This document shows, piece after piece, positions 15,921-24,234 of a stretch of 36,973 nucleotides of DNA. Source of the stretch: Pirellulales bacterium (GTDB taxonomy: Bacteria; Planctomycetota; Planctomycetia; Pirellulales; JAEUIK01); the NCBI GenBank assembly GCA_019745975.1, contig JAIESQ010000059.1, forward strand, positions 1-36,973, in the 5' to 3' direction. Position numbers and translations under genes: made by a program. Numbering within the stretch: position 1 is the first letter of the stretch; the number at the start of each line of letters is the position of its first letter. The notes under the pieces were generated by a model that saw only the letters and a list, made by a program, of their open reading frames with translations, was not told the DNA's origin and ran no database searches.

Positions 15921-17045
15921 TCACCGTCGCCGCGCCGCGGTTTCGAGGATCGTCACCAGCAGGAGCACGCAGGCCACTAATAGCAGAATCACCGCGGCGC
16001 CGGCCAGATCGACCTGATACAACAACAGTGCGCCCAGGCCAGTCGTCGCGGTCGCCAGGTAGATCGTCAGCACCGCCTGACTCTTCGTCATCCCCAACTG
16101 CGCCAATCGGTGCGAAAAGTGGTTCTTGTCGGCCGCGAAGGGGCTTCGTCCTTCGCGCAGGCGAATGATCACCACGGTCAGCGTGTCGTAGAGCGGTATC
16201 GCCAGCACGCAAAGCGGCGCCAGGATCGCATGCCTGGGAACGTCACCACCGGCAAACGTGGCCGCCATGGTCGCCACGGCCAGCATGAAGCCGATGAAGT
16301 AACTGCCCGCGTCCCCCATGAACAGGCGCGCCGGCGGTCGGTTGTGCCACAAGAAACCCAACAACGAGCCGACCAGCACCAGCAGAAATCCGGCAACGAA
16401 CAATTGTGGCTGGTGCGTGAATGGATCGGGCGCTAAGAGCATCACCGTGGCCAACATCGCGGCCGCGATGGCGGCCACTCCCCCGGACAGTCCATCCATA
16501 TTGTCGAGAAAGTTGAACGAGTTCACCAGGCCGACGATCCACAGCACCGACAGCAAGTCAGTGAGCCACGGAATACTCAAGAAAATCGTCAACCGCCAGC
16601 CTTGCCAGACAATCAATCCCGCGACGAGAAACTCAATCGCCAGCCGAGGTCGCCAATCGAGGCCGCGCAAATCATCGGTGAGCCCCAACAGCATCAACAG
16701 CGTTCCGGCCGCCAGCAGCAGCCAAAGCTGGGGCGCTTGCTCCAAAAAACCGGTTACGTGCGGCGCGACAAAAGCCGGCAGCGGAATCGCCAGTCGCGCG
16801 GGATCGGTTGACGACGGTCGACCAAACCAAGCTGCGGCTGCCACCGCATGGGCCCCTGCGAGCGGCAGCACCACACCGAGCCAAATGGCGATGCCTCCCC
16901 CTAAGGGCGTCACGCGGGTGTGCACCTTGCGCGCGGCCGGATGATCGACCAGCCCGATGCGCGGCGCCGCGCGGCGGATGACAAATCCGGCCGACCAGCT
17001 CACCAGCAGGCTCGCGGCCACGGTGCCGACGACCACCCAGATCAA
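15921..17045 (-). CDS. WecA/MraY-family undecaprenyl-phosphate sugar-1-phosphate transferase
   Basis: A 374-residue integral membrane enzyme that starts lipid-linked glycan synthesis by moving a sugar 1-phosphate from a UDP-sugar to undecaprenyl phosphate. About ten membrane segments are visible. Family motifs are HPAARKVHTRVTPLGGG near the N-terminus, LGLTDDLRGLDWRPR with the paired aspartates, NSFNFLDNMDGLSGG, FMGDAGSYFIGF and the cytoplasmic DKNHFSHRLAQLGMTKSQAV histidine loop. The set points to WecA/TagO-like enzymes rather than true MraY. It starts with TTG at 17045, in a TTGA overlap with the stop of the DUF4416 gene, and GAGGAG lies eight bases ahead, so coupling is likely. The sugar cannot be named. 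Confidence 0.9.
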   Translation of the reverse strand: MIWVVVGTVAASLLVSWSAGFVIRRAAPRIGLVDHPAARKVHTRVTPLGGGIAIWLGVVLPLAGAHAVAAAAWFGRPSSTDPARLAIPLPAFVAPHVTGFLEQAPQLWLLLAAGTLLMLLGLTDDLRGLDWRPRLAIEFLVAGLIVWQGWRLTIFLSIPWLTDLLSVLWIVGLVNSFNFLDNMDGLSGGVAAIAAAMLATVMLLAPDPFTHQPQLFVAGFLLVLVGSLLGFLWHNRPPARLFMGDAGSYFIGFMLAVATMAATFAGGDVPRHAILAPLCVLAIPLYDTLTVVIIRLREGRSPFAADKNHFSHRLAQLGMTKSQAVLTIYLATATTGLGALLLYQVDLAGAAVILLLVACVLLLVTILETAARRR

Positions 17046-17590
17046 GCGTGTCGCTCCTCGCGCCCGAGGCGCAACCGCGCGCGGCAGGCGGAAAAGAATT
17101 CGTGGTAATCGCCGCGGCGATAGTCAGGAAACGTCCACTCCCAGGGCTGCCAGCGGCCGTGTTTCCAGGAGAGTGTCACTTCAGCGTAGATGCCGTCGGC
17201 CAAGTAGATGCGATGGGCATGGTCCTTAGTCGAGGCCAGCACCAGTTTGGCGAGCGTGAGATAGCCTGGATCGAGGTTCAATGGCCGCTGCTCCGGATGC
17301 TTTCCCAGGTTAGCATACGCTAGCTCCCAACTGTTGGTTTGCCGTTTGACAGCGGATAGCTGCTGCGGCCAGTTGGTCGACGGCGCGAACACGAGAAACT
17401 GCTTCCGCAATCCAGGGCCCATTTCGCCGGTGTAATAGTCGGTTTCCCAGAAGTCGAACCTGGGGCTGGCTGCCACGATCGGGCCCCAAGCCGCTTCAGC
17501 CTGGCTGCAGGCCCAATCGAGGGCTTCGCCATAGCGACTGAACGCGGCCAAGAGCGGGAGCACGGGAAGCGCAGGGTAAGGTTGGCCCAT
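17042..17590 (-). CDS. DUF4416-family protein
   Basis: A 182-residue soluble protein from the ATG at 17590; an in-frame ATG at 17623 would add eleven residues, but the family usually begins close to LLAAFSRYGEALDWA. The C-terminal half contains the characteristic NLDPGYLTLAKLVLASTKDH, then HRIYLADGIYAEVTL and PWEWTFPDYRRGDYHEFF. The biochemical function of DUF4416 is unknown. It is the first gene of the surface-polysaccharide operon, its stop overlapping the next start in TTGA, and it is divergent from the bestrophin gene. No strong promoter is visible in the 154-base divergent spacer for this direction. Confidence 0.85.
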   Translation of the reverse strand: MGQPYPALPVLPLLAAFSRYGEALDWACSQAEAAWGPIVAASPRFDFWETDYYTGEMGPGLRKQFLVFAPSTNWPQQLSAVKRQTNSWELAYANLGKHPEQRPLNLDPGYLTLAKLVLASTKDHAHRIYLADGIYAEVTLSWKHGRWQPWEWTFPDYRRGDYHEFFSACRARLRLGREERHA

Positions 17591-17744
17591 CGATCGAGTC
17601 GCCCGCCAGAGTCGAGGTGCCATCGAAGTTCCGTCGCCGTCGCCAAGTTCGCCGCTACAATCCTAGACCATTGCCCCCTCGCGCGTCAGGCCGCGGCAGA
17701 CCGGGCGCACGGCTTCGGTCCATTTCAGTTTGGCTGGCAATCGC

Positions 17745-18587
17745 ATGATGAATCGTTGGTTGGAGTTGATCTTTCGCTCGCATCGTTTGCAGGCCGTGCG
17801 CCAAGTTTGGCTGATGATGCCAGCCGTGGTGCTTTATGCCTTGGCCGTGGCCTTGATCGAGCTTGGCCTCATGAACGAGGCGCTACAAGTGCAATCGAAC
17901 ATCGCGGCCTTGCTGGGGGCCGTGCTCGGTCTACTGCTCGTGTTTCGCACCAACACCGCCTATGACCGCTGGTGGGAAGGCCGCAAGCTCTGGGGGCAGT
18001 TGGTTAACGACTCGCGCAATCTGGCCATCAAAGCGCGGAGCTTCGCCGCCGAAAACCAGGCCGACCTGCGCGATTTCGGCAACTTGATCATCAGCTTCGC
18101 GTTTGAGTTGAAAGCGCACTTGCGCGAGGCCCCCCCGACCGCCGAGATAGGCGACGCTGCACAGCAGCCGCTGCACATGCCCATGAGCGTCGCCAGCCGG
18201 ATCGTCAGCCGGATCATGCTCTGGAAGCGCGACGCCCGCATCGACGGTTTTGAAACCATGATGCTCGACACTCACGCGCGTTCGCTGATGGACATCTGCG
18301 GCGCCTGCGAGCGGATACGCAAGACGCCGATCGCGCGCGGTTACTTGGTATTCATCCGCAAGTGCATTTTGGTCTATTTGCTGGCGCTGCCTTGGGGGAT
18401 CGTGAATGATTTTGGGTTGTGGACCGTCGTGGTCACGGCGATCGTGGCTTACTTCATGATCGGCCTGGAGCTGGTGGCCGAGGACGTCGAAGAGCCGTTC
18501 GGCCTCGGCAGCGACGACCTGCAACTCGAAGAGTATTGCCGGACGATTCGCCGCAGTGTCGAAGAAGTAGTCGACGCGCCGGGGTGA
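17745..18587 (+). CDS. Bestrophin-family ion channel
   Basis: A 280-residue membrane protein of the bestrophin (RFP-TM, UPF0187) family. Bacterial members form pentameric channels, some selective for cations and others for anions. The signature FRTNTAYDRWWEGRKLWGQL lies near residues 65-85, followed by VNDSRNLAIKARSF. Hydrophobic helices occur at about 20-45, 48-65 and 195-250, and GIVNDFGLW and GLELVAEDVEEPFG close the conserved core. The ATG at 17745 is immediately followed by a second at 17748; a TTG at 17730 is less likely. A TACAAT at 17656-17661 may be a -10 element, though I cannot find a good -35. The sulfatase gene begins 11 bases after the stop. Confidence 0.9.
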   Translation: MMNRWLELIFRSHRLQAVRQVWLMMPAVVLYALAVALIELGLMNEALQVQSNIAALLGAVLGLLLVFRTNTAYDRWWEGRKLWGQLVNDSRNLAIKARSFAAENQADLRDFGNLIISFAFELKAHLREAPPTAEIGDAAQQPLHMPMSVASRIVSRIMLWKRDARIDGFETMMLDTHARSLMDICGACERIRKTPIARGYLVFIRKCILVYLLALPWGIVNDFGLWTVVVTAIVAYFMIGLELVAEDVEEPFGLGSDDLQLEEYCRTIRRSVEEVVDAPG

Positions 18588-18598
18588 GGTTGCAGGTT

Positions 18599-20059
18599 AT
18601 GCCCACTCGAGTAATTGCTGCTCTGCCAGGCCTGAAAGAAATGTTCGACCCGGCGCTGGCGCCGCTGATCGCTTTGGTGACCGTGGTAGCGGCAGCGCAC
18701 GCAGCCGCGGCGGAGGTCGATCGCCCGAATGTCGTGCTGATCCTCGCCGACGATCTGGGCTACGGCGATCTGGGCTGCTATGGCCATCCTAAGTTCCGCA
18801 CGCCGCACCTCGATCGCCTGGCCAGCCAAGGCGCGCGGTTCACGCAGTTCAACACGCCCGCGCCCTTTTGCGCGCCGACGCGAGCGTCGCTACTTACCGG
18901 GATGTATCCCGTGCACTGCGGCCTGACGATGAACCCCACGCCCGACGGTCGCCCCGCGGCTGACGCCCTGGCGCTGGCCGCCGATCAGGTGCTGCTGCCG
19001 GCCTATCTGAAACGCGCAGGTTACTCCACGGCAATGATCGGCAAATGGCACCTGGGCCATCGCCACGTCGAGCAGTGGCCAATCAGCCGCGGGTTCGACG
19101 AGTATCTTGGCATTCTCTACAGCAACGATATGCGCCCGGTGCAATTGGTCGATGGCCGGCAGGTCGTCGAATATCCGCTCGTGCAAGCGACGCTGACCGA
19201 GCGCTACACGAAGCGGGCGCTCGAGTTCATCGAGCGACGCCGCCAGCAGCCGTTCTTTCTCTACATCGCCCACGCGATGCCGCATAAGCCGCTGGCCTGC
19301 TCCGAGAAGTTTTATAAGCAGAGCGGCGCGGGTTTGTATGGCGATGCCTTGGCCGAGCTCGACGACAGCGTGGGCCAAGTGTTGGCGAAGCTCGTCGACG
19401 TGGGGATCGATGACCGTACCATGGTCATCTTCACTAGCGACAACGGCCCCTGGTGCGGTGGCAGCAGCGGCGGCTTGCGCGGCATGAAGGGGACGAGTTG
19501 GGAGGGTGGCTTCCGCGTGCCGTGCCTGGTGCGCTGGCCAGGCAAAGTTGCCGCCGGTCGTGTGGTCGATGAGCCAGCGGTGATGATGGACTTGTTCGAA
19601 ACGGTTTGGGAAGGGGCTGGCCTGACAGAACAACGCGCTCGCGCGACCGATGGCCGCAGCCTTTGGCCGTGGTTGGCCGTCAATGCTTCGGCCGAGACTC
19701 CCCCCTTGCATGAGTTCATTCTCGGCCAACACGGCGGCCAATTGGCAACAATTCGCGACCGCCGCTGGAAACTGCATGTTGTGGCGCAGGACGACCCGCC
19801 AGTACATTCGCCCGGCGAGCGTTGGATCGATCCGCGCGGTCCCGACGGAGTGACGATCCTCGCCCCATACGAGCAAGCCACGCGCGATCAATACCCGGGC
19901 TTGCGCACGGGCGACGCGACACCCGCCATGTCGCTATTCGACTTGACGAGCGACCCGGCCGAACAGCATAACGTGGCAGCGCAGCATCCCGACGAAGTAT
20001 CCCGGCTCAAAGCGCTCTTTGATCGAGCCTCGCGCGAGCTGGCGCGGGTTGAGCGGTAA
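18599..20059 (+). CDS. Type I sulfatase (arylsulfatase family, formylglycine-dependent)
   Basis: A 486-residue exported hydrolase that removes sulfate esters, most likely from sulfated polysaccharides, as with the many sulfatases of marine and freshwater planctomycetes. A hydrophobic export signal occupies residues of about 18-38. PNVVLILADDLGYGDLGCYG supplies the metal-binding aspartates. C91 in CAPTR is the cysteine converted to formylglycine by the C-x-P-x-R signature. Further core motifs are STAMIGKWHLGH, PFFLYIAHAMPHKPL and TMVIFTSDNGPW. The C-terminus ends with LFDLTSDPAEQHNVA, as in the family. The ATG at 18599 is 11 bases after the bestrophin stop; a downstream ATG (residue 15) gives a tidier signal peptide. 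Substrate specificity is not predictable here. Confidence 0.93.
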   Translation: MPTRVIAALPGLKEMFDPALAPLIALVTVVAAAHAAAAEVDRPNVVLILADDLGYGDLGCYGHPKFRTPHLDRLASQGARFTQFNTPAPFCAPTRASLLTGMYPVHCGLTMNPTPDGRPAADALALAADQVLLPAYLKRAGYSTAMIGKWHLGHRHVEQWPISRGFDEYLGILYSNDMRPVQLVDGRQVVEYPLVQATLTERYTKRALEFIERRRQQPFFLYIAHAMPHKPLACSEKFYKQSGAGLYGDALAELDDSVGQVLAKLVDVGIDDRTMVIFTSDNGPWCGGSSGGLRGMKGTSWEGGFRVPCLVRWPGKVAAGRVVDEPAVMMDLFETVWEGAGLTEQRARATDGRSLWPWLAVNASAETPPLHEFILGQHGGQLATIRDRRWKLHVVAQDDPPVHSPGERWIDPRGPDGVTILAPYEQATRDQYPGLRTGDATPAMSLFDLTSDPAEQHNVAAQHPDEVSRLKALFDRASRELARVER

Positions 20060-20085
20060 CGAGTCGCCGAACGCGCGATCGTGAT

Positions 20086-21537
20086 CTACTTGCCAGCGGC
20101 CGCCGTCTTGTCGTCGACTTTCAGCCGATGGCCAGCGAAGTCGATCTCCATCACGCGCCGAGTGTCGTTGCCGGTCAGCACCACGACGTGCCGCTTGGGC
20201 AAGTCGAATTCGCCGACGCGAACCCACTCCTCGTGATAGGTCTCATTCGACTTGAGGCGGCCGCTTTCGCGCTCCCAATAGCTCGCGCTGTAGTCGGCCG
20301 GCATGTACTTTCCTTCGGCATTGCGGGCCACTTCGAGCGTGCTGATCGTGAACCGCATCGCGCCTTGGTCGCGATTGACCTCGTGAATGACATCATCCTT
20401 GATGCGGTACGCGCTATGAGCCGAATCGCCTACGAACTTCACGAGGCGCCCCAGGGGATGATCCTGGGTGTCGTCGCCGAATACGACTTGCTGGTCGCCG
20501 AACGGCGCCGGCATCCGGTGCCGGATCAAGAGCGCCAGTTGCTGCCGCACCCAGCCGGCGTCGGCCGAGTCGACGCCGCTCAGTTTGACATCGCCGTCGG
20601 CCGATACTTCGACGCGCCCTTGTGCCAGCGTGCCGTCGATGTTGAGAGTGACATCGCTTTCAAAGCCTGGAAAGTCGCTCCAGACCGCGCGGGCTTCACG
20701 GGCCCGCGCCAAGAGCGCGTTGGCCGAATCGGGAGATTTATCGGCAGCTGCGGCCGCTTCGCCGGGCTCCGCGGTCGGGGTCGCTACCGAATCGGCCGCT
20801 GCGCTAGTCGGAAACACGAGTGTCAGCGTCGTGACATGCCAGGCCTCGGCGTAGGCATTGCCATCGTGCTCGCCGGCGCTATTGGGTTCAACGAACTTCG
20901 CGCGCAATGCATAGGAGCCTGCGCGCGTGGCATCGAAGTTGACTAGCCCTTTATCGTCGGTCATGAGTTCTTGCTCGCCCCCGCCCGGAAGATGCACGAC
21001 AACTTCGGCGCCGACGGCCGGCTTGCCCTTCCACAGCACGCTGAGCGTGGCTTGATCGCCGTTGAACTGGGGCACGATGTCGAGGTCGAGCTTTTCGGCG
21101 CGCGCCAGCGCGGCCAACTCGGCCGCGGTTCGCACTTCGAGATGCCGCGCGTAGTAGTTCAACAGTAGCGCGCGATCGCCGCGACTGAAGACACCGTATC
21201 GGCACACAGCCTCGACGGCCAAGGGTGGCTTGTCGCCGACGAGGCCAACCAGCGCGCCGCCGACGTCATCGGTGATCGGTTTTAGTGATAGCTTTTCAGC
21301 TTGGGGCGACGCAGGCGTGCGTGCCCAGGCCTCGGTGTGCGCGATCTTCGAGATCAGCCGCGCGCTCCCCGGTTCGGCGGTTTCGGAGAACCAAACGTGG
21401 GCTGCCAGGGCGTCTCCTTCGGCCGGCAGTGTCGTGATCCAGACGAAGTGAGCCGCAGCGGGCGCTGCGCCGGCCACGAGCGTTGCGATCAATCCCAGAG
21501 CCAGCACCGTCAATCGCCCGTTCACAAGACTCCGCAT
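20086..21537 (-). CDS. Exported DUF4198-DUF3386 fusion protein
   Basis: A 483-residue exported protein. The start at 21537 is supported by GAAGGAG seven bases upstream and a clean signal peptide ending AAAAHF; an ATG at 21567 would add ten residues. The mature N-terminus (AHFVWITT, HVWFSETAEPGSARL, SLKPITDDVGGALVGLVGDK) and the later SVLWKGKPAVGAEVVVHLPGG resemble DUF4198, a beta-rich domain seen in periplasmic metal-uptake-linked proteins. After an alanine-rich linker at about 260-280, the C-terminal 210 residues (ARAVWSDFPGFESDVTLNID, VKFVGDSAHSAYRIKDDVIH, VVVLTGNDTRRVMEIDFAGH) resemble DUF3386. Neither domain has a firm function. A metal-related role is only a guess from DUF4198, since no transporter gene is adjacent. 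Confidence 0.8.
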   Translation of the reverse strand: MRSLVNGRLTVLALGLIATLVAGAAPAAAHFVWITTLPAEGDALAAHVWFSETAEPGSARLISKIAHTEAWARTPASPQAEKLSLKPITDDVGGALVGLVGDKPPLAVEAVCRYGVFSRGDRALLLNYYARHLEVRTAAELAALARAEKLDLDIVPQFNGDQATLSVLWKGKPAVGAEVVVHLPGGGEQELMTDDKGLVNFDATRAGSYALRAKFVEPNSAGEHDGNAYAEAWHVTTLTLVFPTSAAADSVATPTAEPGEAAAAADKSPDSANALLARAREARAVWSDFPGFESDVTLNIDGTLAQGRVEVSADGDVKLSGVDSADAGWVRQQLALLIRHRMPAPFGDQQVVFGDDTQDHPLGRLVKFVGDSAHSAYRIKDDVIHEVNRDQGAMRFTISTLEVARNAEGKYMPADYSASYWERESGRLKSNETYHEEWVRVGEFDLPKRHVVVLTGNDTRRVMEIDFAGHRLKVDDKTAAAGK

Positions 21538-21628
21538 TCCGAAACTCCTTCGCACAAAGTACGGCAAACGTATTCAAATCAAGTTTAGGTCAAGCGTGTG
21601 TCAGGTTGCGGATCGCGGCGTCGCAGGG

Positions 21629-22558
21629 CTAGTCTCCCAGGCTCACGACCTCGCCGCCGTCGCGCGTCGACAGGGCATCGAGCGTGACTTCGGAAATCGA
21701 ATCGGCGATGAAGCGCACCGAGCCATCGCACATGGCGAAATTCGCGCCCCCGGGATGGTCGCTGCGAAATGTCAGGTATTCGCTAACATGGTCACGCATG
21801 CGCTGCGCGTTGAAGACGCCATAGGTCGAACCCAGCGTCACGCCGGGATAGCCCGACGCCCAGCGCGTCGCTCCGCCACGCATCTCGCCGGCGCGGCACG
21901 ACTCCCAGAGGTAGTTTTCGAGTCCGTAGTCCATCTCGCCGACAAGAAACGTGTTCGACGTGCCATCGGCGTTGCTGATCGTGGCCAGGTTCGTGCGACC
22001 CGAGTCGGGATGGATGATCGCGCCATTGTGGTTGGCCGTCAAGAACGTAAAGTCGGACCCCGTGCTCACGACGTAGCTGCTTGGCGCCCCGAATTCGCCG
22101 CAGGCCGGATCGGGATCAGGGACGGCGCGCGGCATGTACATGCTCGGACATAAGTAGAGATGAATTTCAGTGGCGATAATGGGGGCGTTCGTCCCCTGGT
22201 TGTATTGCAGCTTAAAGTTGTAGCGGTCGTACAGCGATTTCTGTTCGACGTACGGCAAGAGGAGCACAAACGCCGAGTGCAGCCCCCCCTGTCGCGCCGG
22301 CGGTAAGAAGCCCACTGAGCCGTTGTACATATGAATCCCCTGCGCGATCTGCCGCAGATGGCTGCTGCACTGCATGCGCCGCCCCGACTCGCGGGCCATC
22401 TGCACCGCCGGCAGCAGCATGGCCATCAGCACGCCAATGATCGCGATCACGACCAGCAGTTCAACTAGTGTGAAACCGCGCGCGCGCCGACAATTGCCTG
22501 CGGCGGTACTCCGCCGCCTCGCGTTGCCCCAGCGCTGATCTGGCGATGCGCGTGTCAC
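21629..22558 (-). CDS. DUF1559 prepilin-like protein (H-x9-DG type)
   Basis: A 309-residue protein of a family greatly expanded in Planctomycetota. The N-terminus has the type IV prepilin signal RGFTLVELLVVIAIIGVLMA, where a prepilin peptidase would cut after glycine and methylate the phenylalanine; the hydrophobic helix then forms the pseudopilin spine. AVQMARESGRRMQCSSHLRQ follows, as usual. The C-terminus has the defining H-x9-DG in HPGGANFAMCDGS. It is probably a pseudopilin-like surface or periplasmic component, but its role is not known. The start is GTG at 22558 without a convincing ribosome-binding site; no ATG lies between it and the prepilin signal. The PEP-CTERM gene is 91 bases upstream on the same strand. 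Confidence 0.93.
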   Translation of the reverse strand: MTRASPDQRWGNARRRSTAAGNCRRARGFTLVELLVVIAIIGVLMAMLLPAVQMARESGRRMQCSSHLRQIAQGIHMYNGSVGFLPPARQGGLHSAFVLLLPYVEQKSLYDRYNFKLQYNQGTNAPIIATEIHLYLCPSMYMPRAVPDPDPACGEFGAPSSYVVSTGSDFTFLTANHNGAIIHPDSGRTNLATISNADGTSNTFLVGEMDYGLENYLWESCRAGEMRGGATRWASGYPGVTLGSTYGVFNAQRMRDHVSEYLTFRSDHPGGANFAMCDGSVRFIADSISEVTLDALSTRDGGEVVSLGD

Positions 22559-22649
22559 GATCTACCGTCGTCTCCACGACACGCGGCCGGTCGCATACCG
22601 ACCGACCGCGTCTTGGGGTGTCTTGCCCAACTGCGGGACAGCCGCGCGG

Positions 22650-23411
22650 CTAACCTGCTAGCCGGCGCCGCTTGCTCCGTCGTCTTATGCCCAGGGCAAC
22701 CGCGCCGACTAATCCGCAGGTGGCCATCACGTAGCTCGCCGGCTCAGGAACCAACGTCAACTGCAGCGCTGGCTGCAAGCTGCCAAAGGCCGACGACGCG
22801 AAGACGGCGCCAAGTGCGGTGTTGTTGCCGTCGCGGACCTCGGCGGTTTGTTCGATCAGCAGGCCAAACTGCGAAGCAGGCGAATTGAGCCAGCCTTGCA
22901 CGGCACTGGTCACGTCGAGCGTCAACAACTGATTGGCGCCGGTGACCGAACCGCTTGCTACCAATGCGCCCACCGACGGGAGCGAGTTGTAGGTAACCAA
23001 AGTTTCACCCCACGACGAGGTAATCAGCGACGCCGCTACCGGCACGGGGAACGCCGGCGTGGGGTTGCCCACCGGGAAGCCGACGACCTTGGCATCGATC
23101 ACATTCAACAGCAGCTTGGCCGAGAGGACGTCGGTCCCCTTCGTGGCGCCAGAAGACGACAGATCAAAATCGATCAACGACTTCACGTGGTGGACGCTGG
23201 ACGGGCCAGGATTGGCGACGGCCAGGAGCGTACCGAAATTCAGCGGACCAAACAGGAAATTGTCGAAGTTCGAAGTTCCAAACGCTTCATAGACCAGCAC
23301 GTCCTTGCTGGCGGCTTCCAACGGTGCCAACGACACAACGGCGCCGCGCGATGCCTGGACGACCAGCGCCAGGCAGGCAACCGAAAAACCAGCGATGAAC
23401 GATCTACGCAT
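22650..23411 (-). CDS. PEP-CTERM protein with DNRLRE-like domain
   Basis: A 253-residue exported protein. A signal peptide (RRSFIAGFSVACLALVVQAS) is followed by one beta-rich domain resembling DNRLRE, marked by SLIDFDLSS, LLLNVIDAKVVG, SSWGETLVTYNSLP and LDVTSAVQGWLNSPASQFGL. The C-terminus is a PEP-CTERM sorting signal: VPEPASYV, a hydrophobic helix, then RRRSKRRR. An exosortase, encoded elsewhere, should process it and attach it to the cell surface or exopolysaccharide. The ATG is preceded by AAAGG at ten bases. The role is probably adhesive or structural. A 596-base spacer separates it from the divergent hemP gene; I found no convincing promoter for this gene in it. Confidence 0.9.
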   Translation of the reverse strand: MRRSFIAGFSVACLALVVQASRGAVVSLAPLEAASKDVLVYEAFGTSNFDNFLFGPLNFGTLLAVANPGPSSVHHVKSLIDFDLSSSGATKGTDVLSAKLLLNVIDAKVVGFPVGNPTPAFPVPVAASLITSSWGETLVTYNSLPSVGALVASGSVTGANQLLTLDVTSAVQGWLNSPASQFGLLIEQTAEVRDGNNTALGAVFASSAFGSLQPALQLTLVPEPASYVMATCGLVGAVALGIRRRSKRRRLAG

Positions 23412-23814
23412 GACGAATCAACCTTTCTGACAAATGCATGATGCGGCCAAGCCGCTTGTTTCTTTTAGCGCAAGCTCCTCCGGCGCAACACACCCTGGCA
23501 GCGCCGAACTCGTTTCGCGCACGGGACAACGCTCGGCGTCGCGGATCCGTCGACGGGCCTCTAGCGTGCCACGCGCGTCCGCTACCAGGTCAGCTCAAAA
23601 CCTGGAACGCTCGGGCGGAGTGCGGATCGAGTTGCGAAGAATTCACTAGCGAGGCAACAAGCGGGAACCAGCCAAATACTCCAAAGACGCAGCCGCCGGT
23701 TTTCGACGTGAGTCAACTTCGCGACCCGACGGCGCAAACGGCGGCGATGGCTGGCTGGCTGCAAGGCGACTGCCGGTCGAGCAATCCGGAATCGTGCAGG
23801 CGCTGGCTAGCGAC

Positions 23815-23841
23815 AGTTGTTGATATCAAGTTTCAACAACT
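23815..23841. repeat. Perfect 9-base inverted repeat upstream of hemP
   Basis: AGTTGTTGA (23815-23823) and TCAACAACT (23833-23841) are perfect inverted copies around a nine-base centre. A second, overlapping perfect palindrome, TTGATATCAA, occupies 23820-23829. The site could be an operator for a dimeric regulator or an RNA hairpin. It lies about 100 bases upstream of the hemP -35. Confidence 0.5.
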
Positions 23842-23937
23842 TAGAAAGCGAGCATATCACGGCCATCAAGGCTGTCAAGCATCTCTTGCGACGAATTTCC
23901 GTTGCCGACTGATTTCCGACAACTCACTGTTTTGTGA

Positions 23938-23966
23938 TTGACATTGAGACTCAGTCTCAGTAAATT
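23938..23966 (+). promoter_or_regulatory. Sigma70 promoter of hemP
   Basis: A perfect TTGACA (23938-23943), a 17-base spacer and TAAATT (23961-23966) form the clearest promoter in the window. The spacer is almost filled by the palindrome at 23945-23959. The predicted start near 23973 gives a leader of about 35 bases. Confidence 0.75.
23945..23959. promoter_or_regulatory. Fur-like palindromic operator in the hemP promoter
   Basis: TGAGACT-C-AGTCTCA is a perfect 7-1-7 palindrome, the geometry of Fur-family operators, and also fits the TGA-N9-TCA form of iron-responsive boxes. Lying between the -35 and -10, a bound repressor would block RNA polymerase. That hemP is a classic iron-repressed gene makes a Fur-type regulator the best guess. 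Confidence 0.7.
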
Positions 23967-24007
23967 TGCCCCAGTCGCCAGCTCCCGCGAATCGCGGTTT
24001 CACCACC

Positions 24008-24205
24008 ATGAGCAACCTCATGTCCGATCCACCTGTCGATCACTTCGACGCCGCTGGCCCGGAGGGCACGGGCCAACCAGCCGAAGCGCGGATCCTGCGC
24101 AGCGATGACCTTCTCAGCGGCCGTCGCGAGGTGATCATTGAACACGGCACCGAGATCTACCGCTTGCGGCTAACGCGTAACGGCAAGCTGATTCTCCAGA
24201 AATAG
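24008..24205 (+). CDS. hemP: Hemin uptake protein HemP
   Basis: A 65-residue protein. Its C-terminal 37 residues match the HemP family: [19 protein letters not shown] followed by [15 protein letters not shown], the usual small beta sheet and terminal lysine. HemP proteins are made under iron limitation; a role in haem uptake or in activating haem-receptor expression has been reported in proteobacteria. The N-terminal 28 residues look disordered. The start at 24008 is taken because it follows the promoter at a suitable distance; an ATG at 24020 is also possible and no strong ribosome-binding site helps choose. No TonB receptor or haem transporter lies nearby, so it stands alone. It converges on the beta-helix gene, 29 bases away. 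Confidence 0.88.
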   Translation: MSNLMSDPPVDHFDAAGPEGTGQPAEARILRSDDLLSGRREVIIEHGTEIYRLRLTRNGKLILQK

Positions 24206-24234
24206 CGCAAGGCAGAGTCGTTGCTTCGACGCGT

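Larger units (their letters stand above)
23412..24007. other. Long divergent spacer between the PEP-CTERM gene and hemP
   Basis: About 600 bases without a credible gene. Plus-strand frames up to 167 codons exist, but the peptides have no family resemblance and no ribosome-binding site. The first 400 bases hold nothing I can name. The last 200 bases are richer in A and T and contain a perfect nine-base inverted repeat (23815-23841) and the hemP promoter with its palindromic operator. Confidence 0.6.

Noticed and set aside
23438-23941. A 167-codon plus-strand frame before hemP.
   Set aside because: It has no ribosome-binding site, no recognisable domain and ends at the hemP -35; its composition is not that of a coding region.
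24206-24234. A possible terminator between the convergent hemP and beta-helix genes.
   Set aside because: Only a short imperfect stem can be drawn around the end of the spacer and no T-run follows.
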